13,928 nt of DNA from Hypholoma sublateritium FD-334 SS-4 (lineage: Eukaryota; Basidiomycota; Agaricomycetes; Agaricales; Strophariaceae): the NCBI GenBank assembly GCA_000827495.1, contig KN817796.1:1-13928 (forward strand), read 5' to 3'. Of the stretch, positions 9,025 to 13,928 are shown piece after piece (the stretch's first letter is position 1; each line of letters begins with the position of its first letter). Made by a program: the position numbers and the translations under genes. The notes beneath the pieces were generated by a model. It was given only the letters and a program-made list of their open reading frames with translations, was not told the DNA's origin and searched no databases.

Positions 9025-9355
9025 TTAGTCTCTTGGGTAGGCGAAGAATGCATCGGACGCGGTAAGTGCAAGCGGCAATGGAATAAGTTTGAAGGGGGCA
9101 TCTTCGTGGTCGACGGTGGCTCGGGCGCGCGCTTGGTGTGCGCGCGTGATGGTCCCAAACAAGCCCCAAAGTGCGAGCAAGGATATAAGGGTAACAGGGT
9201 TTCGAGTGGGCAAACAGATTATCTATGTCGTGGAGTGTTCGAGTGTCGCGCAAGTGTCGCGTGCGGTGCGTGTGGTTAGGCTCAATGTCCGCCGTCACTT
9301 GGAGACGCGACGCCGGTGAGTTGCTCACACATGGTCGCAGGTGCGTCGTGCGCAT
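9025..9355 (-). CDS. Possible small membrane or secreted peptide, two exons, about 74 aa
   Basis: The main exon (9222-9025) encodes 65 residues after an acceptor TAG. It contains NPVTLISLLALWGLFGTI, a likely membrane or signal segment, followed by a His/Arg/Ala-rich part and the end PLALTASDAFFAYPRD. Codons end strongly in C or T, as in the host genes nearby. The nearest fitting first exon is 9355-9329 (MRTTHLRPC), joined by an intron of 106 nt with a GTGAGC donor at 9328 and the acceptor ending at 9223. That intron is longer than the others here, so the first exon is uncertain. I do not recognise the protein; a small mitochondrial or ER membrane subunit would fit its look but is a guess. It is transcribed away from the right transposon, whose 5' end is 158 bp upstream. 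Confidence 0.4.
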
Positions 9356-9512
9356 CGACAGGAGAAGGCCCTATCGATCAGCACTTCAGCTCCAGGAACA
9401 GGCCAGGAAACGATACTATTTGAGTACTGCGGTGGTAAGTAACTACTGACAGTGAGCGCGACGAGCGCGCGGCCGCGGGTGACGCGAGACGCTCGTCCAC
9501 GAGCATGTGACG

Positions 9513-9524
9513 CCCAGTCAAAAT
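9513..9524 (+). repeat. 5' terminal sequence of the right element (inverted match to 4195-4206)
   Basis: CCCAGTCAAAAT matches the left element's end exactly in inverted orientation and is followed here, too, by one variable base and AGC. If this is the terminal repeat, its reverse complement should close the element beyond 13928. It is not a CACTA-type terminus. Confidence 0.6.
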
Positions 9525-9527
9525 AAG

Positions 9528-9541
9528 CCGGATTTATCCGG
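9528..9541. repeat. Terminal hairpin CCGGAT-TT-ATCCGG
   Basis: A perfect 6-bp stem with a two-base loop begins 15 bases into the right element, just after the shared AGC. The left element has a shorter hairpin at the equivalent place. It may be part of a transposase recognition site. A second stem, GCTCGT-CC-ACGAGC, lies just outside the element at 9491-9504. Confidence 0.5.
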
Positions 9542-9856
9542 TACCATATCGAGTTAGAGAAAATTATGTAAGGGTTTAACACACGCTCAGCTGGTTTCCG
9601 AAATTAGAGTGAACCAGGGACAAGTAGTTTGCGTCATACCATGGTTAGACGCTCGTTTACTGTACGACAAGCCTGCAAAATGGTGCCTCAGCCTGCCCTA
9701 NCCTACGCGAGCCGCTTCCAAACCACCGCTTAAGCATGCTCACGTGGATAAACAGAACTCAGCAAGGTTTTTGATTACGCTCAATTCCATCTAAAATTAC
9801 TGACCACGTACTACCGCCATCTTAGTTATATTCGATCCCCCTCTTTCCTCCGCGTC

Positions 9857-12800
9857 ATGGCTCCTAGAAAGAAGAAAACACCGAAGCGTAAAGAAACGTC
9901 TGTTCGACCACATCCCACAAGCCCCGTTCCACAGCGACAGAAGGAAACTTACACATGTTCATGTACTCAACGTTGCAAAGGCCGTCTCAAGCAACTCACC
10001 CGGGTCACTTACCTGAAGCATGCCCAATTTCGAGAACTCGACGCACAGCAAGCAGCTCACGCGTTGAATTCGGAGGCCATCACTGAAGGTGCTGGATCCA
10101 GTGGGGATGACAATGCGGGTATCATCATTCAAGTAAGCCTACTACTTTCCTTTCCTCCTGATACTGACTCTCCTGACTTTCAGGACTTTCCTCAGCCTTC
10201 AGGAAATACATCTAATCAAAATACATCTCATAATGCACACCCAAATCCTTCCAGCTCTCCTCGCTTACCTGTAGACCCTCAAGTTCTTCCTCCTTCCGTA
10301 GTCGACGAGAATCACGAACGTTATGAATGCGAGACGACCNATCTCGACAATATTTTTGAGGTCGCAAGTCTTTCAGATTTTCGAATCACTATTGAATTTA
10401 TCAACGCCCTTCGCGANGCCACGTTAGATGGGGAACATAGCAATCTAAGCCTGTCAGCAGTACAGAAAATCCNGAACCCCACTTCGCAAGCTTTTGATTT
10501 CAGCGAAGATCCTGATCTACGTTTAGGCCTAGAATTGTTTATTTTGGGCATGAATTCATCCAACAGCGTATATCGCAACACCGTCGAGGCAATCAAGAGA
10601 NGACATCCAGAGAGTGACATACCGTCTTANGACCAAATCAAGCGAAAAATTGAGGAGATTACGGGCGTTGGCTCGATTTCTCACCCCATGTGCAAAAATT
10701 CCTGTGTCGGCTTTACTGGGCCTTTCTCGAAGCTCAATCATTGTCCCCGATGCAATACTCCTAAGCTATGTCCTGAGACAAAACGACCATACCAGGAATT
10801 TGTCACTATTCCTATTGCGCCGGTCTTGCAGGCACTGTGGCGGAACCCGGAGAGTGCTAAGCGACTTCATTATCGTCGACTGAAAACACGAGAGCTCATC
10901 AAAGAACTTCAGGAAAATTCTGGCAAGCTTTTGGAATACGAAGATTTCTTACATGGATCCGACTATCTAGAGAATGTTAGAAATGGTAATATCAAGGACG
11001 ACGACATGGTACTAATGTTCTCGCTCGACGGTGCTCAGTTATATGCTCACAAGGCATCTGACTGTTGGATATTCATTTGGGTACTTTTCGATCTTGCCCC
11101 AGACGAGCGATACAAAAAGAAACACGTACTTCCTGGCGGCTTCATTCCCGGGCCCAACAAGCCCAAAAACATGGACTCGTTCCTCTTTCCAGGTCTGTAC
11201 CATCTCTCTGCCATTCAGAACGAAGGTCTTCCAATCTGGGACGCCTCCTCTGATCGTTTATTTTGTTCGAGATTGTTCCTTGCGCTCAACACTGCTGACG
11301 GGCCTGGCATGGCATATCTGAATGGCTTGGTAGGCCATCACGGAAAGTTCGGCTGTCGACTGTACTGCGTGATTCCAGGACGACACAAGCCAAATGGACC
11401 GCATTACTACCCTGCCTTATTGAAGCCCGTGGACTTTGTCATGCCGGGCTGCGATCACAATGATCTATCTCACAACTCTCTCCTGCAAACATCGCCTCAA
11501 CTCTACTTCCGAAATCTCCGCTTTGTCCTGGAATCCCCTAACGAAACACAGTATAAGAAACGCCGCCTGGAAACAGGTATTTCTAAACCAACGATATTCT
11601 TAGGCATCCAATCCGCTCACATTCTTGGAATACCCGGGTGTTTCGGATCGGACATAATGCATCTGGNTTCATTTAACCTATCCGACCTCCTTCTCTCTCT
11701 CTGGAGAGGCACTCTAGATCATGATAAAGATGATTNGCCCACGGAATGGCCATGGGCTGTTCTGGTTGNGGATACATGGGCCGTTCATGGGCAGGATGTA
11801 GCTGCGGCAACACCATACCTACCTGGCTCCTTTGACAGACCTCCCCGAAATATAGCGGAAAAAATTAACAGTGGATACAAAGCTTGGGAGTACCTGCTAT
11901 ATCTCTATGGACTTGCACCAGCTCTTCTTCGCGGGATCATGCCCGAGCCGTTTTATACACATTTCTGCAAACTTGTGCGAGGTATGCGAATTATTCATCA
12001 ACATAAAATCAAAACAGAAGACGTTCTCGAAGCCCATACTCTATTGGTATCTTTCGCACAAGATTTCGAACTTTTATACTATCAACGAAGGGTCGACAGG
12101 ATTCACTTTGTGCGCCAGAGCATTCATGCTCTTCTCCATTTGGCACCAGAAGTCCTTCGCATTGGTCCACCAATCTGCTCCTCCCAATGGACAATGGAGC
12201 GTACAATCGGAAATTTGGGACAGGAAATTNGACAGCCTTCTAGCCCTTATGCAAATCTGGCGCAACGCGGCTTGCTGAGGTGTCAGGTAAATGCGCTCAT
12301 AGCCATGTCTCCCGAGAACGAGGACTGCGCCAGATTCACGGATTCGAACAAGCGACTGCCTCGTGGGGCCATCGATCTCGGTAAAGGTTACATTTTACTT
12401 CGTGCCCAGGATCAACTACGGCCTATGCGTGAATGTGAGGCCAAAGCACTGGCTCTTTTTCTCACTGGTGAAGGCCATCACCTTGACCTTTTGACAAATA
12501 TTTCTGGCAGTTCCGAGGAACCGCGGTGCCCCGCAATTGCACGTTGGGCTCGTCTGCAGTTGCCCAATGGACAAATCGCGCGATCCAGATGGAAGGAGTG
12601 TTTGAAACCGCTTGATAAAGTCAGGATGGCCCGAAACGTCAAGGTAAAAATTCTTTTTTTATTCAGATATATCGCAACTGACAATTAACTTCAGTTCATA
12701 GTAGATAATGGCCGAGTTCATTTTGGCGAAGTCTATTATTTTTTCAGGTGTAAAATTCGAGCTCAAATCTCCACGCTTGTCGTGTTATCGATATATTCTG

Positions 12801-13048
12801 ACCCCGATTCTATTCTGTACAAGGAGTCGTTGGGTACAGTGGTCGCATGTAGATATACGGGGGACTCTTCACTCATCGTCGTCGACTTCACATCAATACT
12901 TTCCGTTGTCGCAATGGTTCNGCGTAAATTCACTCATCTTGACGACGGAGACTGGCGTTTTGTAGTTGAAAAGCCAGGATTGGACGTAGCAAGGCTCGGC
13001 GGGGCATGGGATGACACTGATATAGAAGGGGACGATCAGATACTCTAG
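9857..13048 (+). CDS. Tnp2-like transposase (Transposase_21 family), right copy, three exons, about 1029 aa
   Basis: Exons are 9857-10132, 10184-12643 and 12695-13048. Intron 1 (10133-10183, 51 nt, GTAAGC...CAG with CTGAC branch-like motifs) lacks a stop and keeps frame, so it can be missed. Intron 2 (12644-12694, 51 nt) has CTGAC before its CAG; if unspliced the protein ends at 943 aa. Both introns sit at the same places and in phase 0, as in the left copy. The N-terminal cluster reads YTCSCTQRC...YLKHAQF and the ribbon-like part CKNSC...CPRCNTPKLC. The catalytic-core motifs are FSLDGAQLY (D374), NTADGPGMAYLNG (D464) and FGSDIMHL (D582). The SSQWTMERTIGN block and the C-terminus FGEVYYFFRC...EKPGLDVARLGG are kept. 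Codons with N include TAN at 10630 and NGA at 10601 and 12230, which could hide stops, although the left copy has Tyr, Cys and Arg there. It could be active if those are sense codons. Confidence 0.9.
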
Positions 13049-13147
13049 ACCACTGTAGAATAATTACATAATGTGCTTCTAAGTCACTGAGCATGGGTTC
13101 TTTCGATTGGAATACGTACTTTATCGTCTCCATCTTCAGTGTTCACA

Positions 13148-13928
13148 ATGTCGGCCCTTAATAAAGTTTTTCTCTCTCCTTCATCTCTCCTCGATTCCTC
13201 GTGTTACTCCTCAGACGAAGTTCGTGCACCCCTAGGCCCTCAGTGGACTCCCTCTGTCTTTGATTCCGACCCAGACTACATTTATCTCAACCGTGGAAAC
13301 CACCTCATGTCCCACTCTGAGACTACCGACACTCCTGTTGGTGAAACAGAGAGTGACACCGGGCAGCCTGAGCCAGATAGAGGGGCGGTGTCTGCTGCAG
13401 ATACTGTCAAGCCACCTAGACCAGCTCTACCTCGACCTCTCAACATAACTGCCTATANGCGGCCACTCACTTACAGCGACTACATCCAAACCGAACTCAT
13501 TCCAAATGCCATAAATGCCGCCCATTCTTCTCTCACTACAATCATTGATCAACAAGCTCTATTCTACCTTCGACACGAAAACGTTGAACATTTTAGCAGC
13601 CTCATTGACAAGGAAATGCGTGAACGGAAACATGAGGTCGATTCTGCGTGGATAGATTGGGTTTTGTTCCCACAGAACATCCTCCCTGATGGATTCATCA
13701 ACACCATACGCAAGGCGGAACTTTTGTGGGACAAGGGATCAGAGACATGGGCCGCAATGCCTACTGCGCTCAAGGAAGAAGAGCTCGAACTTTGGCTAAA
13801 CTGGGTCATTCATTCTTTCGGTGTCCTCTTCGACAAATTCGAGAAGGAAGCACCACACCACGCCAAGAATAGCGAGTGCGATCGCCAATGGGACAAGCGG
13901 ACAGCAAATTCATCGCCAACTGGAGGAA
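13148..13928 (+). CDS. Second ORF of the right transposon, N-terminal 260 residues only
   Basis: An uninterrupted frame starts at the ATG at 13148, 99 bp after the transposase stop, and is still open at the window edge. It begins MSALNKVFLSPSSLL and has a Ser/Thr/Pro/acidic stretch to about residue 100. A helical, Trp-rich region follows (AWIDWVLFPQNILPD, ELLWDKGSETWAAMP, ELELWLNWVIHSFG) and the visible part ends RQWDKRTANSSPTGG. The last part reminds me of the segment before the 'RKPD' motif in basidiomycete FunK1-like or related kinase-associated proteins, but the diagnostic part is outside the window, so this is a weak guess. It has no evident similarity to the left second ORF. It could be an accessory transposition protein or captured cargo. 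Confidence 0.7.
   Translation, partial: MSALNKVFLSPSSLLDSSCYSSDEVRAPLGPQWTPSVFDSDPDYIYLNRGNHLMSHSETTDTPVGETESDTGQPEPDRGAVSAADTVKPPRPALPRPLNITAYXRPLTYSDYIQTELIPNAINAAHSSLTTIIDQQALFYLRHENVEHFSSLIDKEMRERKHEVDSAWIDWVLFPQNILPDGFINTIRKAELLWDKGSETWAAMPTALKEEELELWLNWVIHSFGVLFDKFEKEAPHHAKNSECDRQWDKRTANSSPTGG

Larger units (their letters stand above)
9513..13928 (+). mobile_element. Right Tnp2-type DNA transposon, 5' end and coding part, running off the window
   Basis: This element has the same plan as the left one, in the opposite orientation: 5' terminus, leader of 344 bp, three-exon transposase, second ORF. The proteins are homologous but only about 60% identical over an 85-residue stretch compared by eye, so this is a different family member, not a fresh duplicate. 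Twelve ambiguous bases fall inside it (9701-13457). The 3' end lies beyond the window. Confidence 0.75.

Noticed and set aside
4069..9662. GTTTACTG found near both transposons (about 4069 and 9654)
   Set aside because: It has the same orientation on the plus strand while the elements are inverted, and its distances to the transposases differ, so it cannot be a shared end; 8 bases can match by chance.
1..13928. tRNA, rRNA, CRISPR or bacterial operon features
   Set aside because: I saw no tRNA B-box with a matching cloverleaf, no rRNA-like sequence and no regular spacer-repeat array. Introns and gene content are fungal.

Overview
The window looks like a piece of a basidiomycete (probably Agaricomycete) nuclear genome. 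The reasons are GT-AG introns of about 50-65 nt, pyrimidine-rich codon endings, a MYND zinc-finger gene of fungal type, and two copies of the Tnp2-type (Transposase_21, CACTA/CMC-like) transposase that is abundant in mushroom-forming fungi.

Layout. Two related but clearly different DNA transposons sit at the edges, pointing outward. The left one (1 to about 4206, minus strand) and the right one (about 9513 to 13928, plus strand) both run off the window. Each shows the same plan: a conserved 5' terminal sequence (CCCAGTCAAAAT), about 320-345 bp of leader, a three-exon transposase of 1011 or 1029 aa, then a second ORF on the same strand that is cut by the window edge. The two second ORFs do not look alike.

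Between them is a 5.3 kb host island (4207-9512). It holds a ten-exon aldo-keto reductase gene (4215-5556, minus) made of exons too short to show as ORFs. It also holds a 2.1 kb intergenic stretch with six closely spaced G-runs and a dense TAGAAT repeat array (6783-7034), a three-exon MYND-finger gene (7683-8709, plus) with a TATA box, and a possible small two-exon membrane or secreted peptide gene (9025-9355, minus).

How the parts relate. The left element begins only 8 bp past the aldo-keto reductase stop codon and lies on the same strand, so the host transcript must end inside, or read into, the transposon. All 30 ambiguous bases (N) fall inside the two elements and none in the island. They are strongly enriched before G or after C, as expected if reads from several methylated, CpG-deaminating copies were collapsed in assembly. 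Exon borders come from splice signals and protein-family fit read by eye. No search or alignment program was run.
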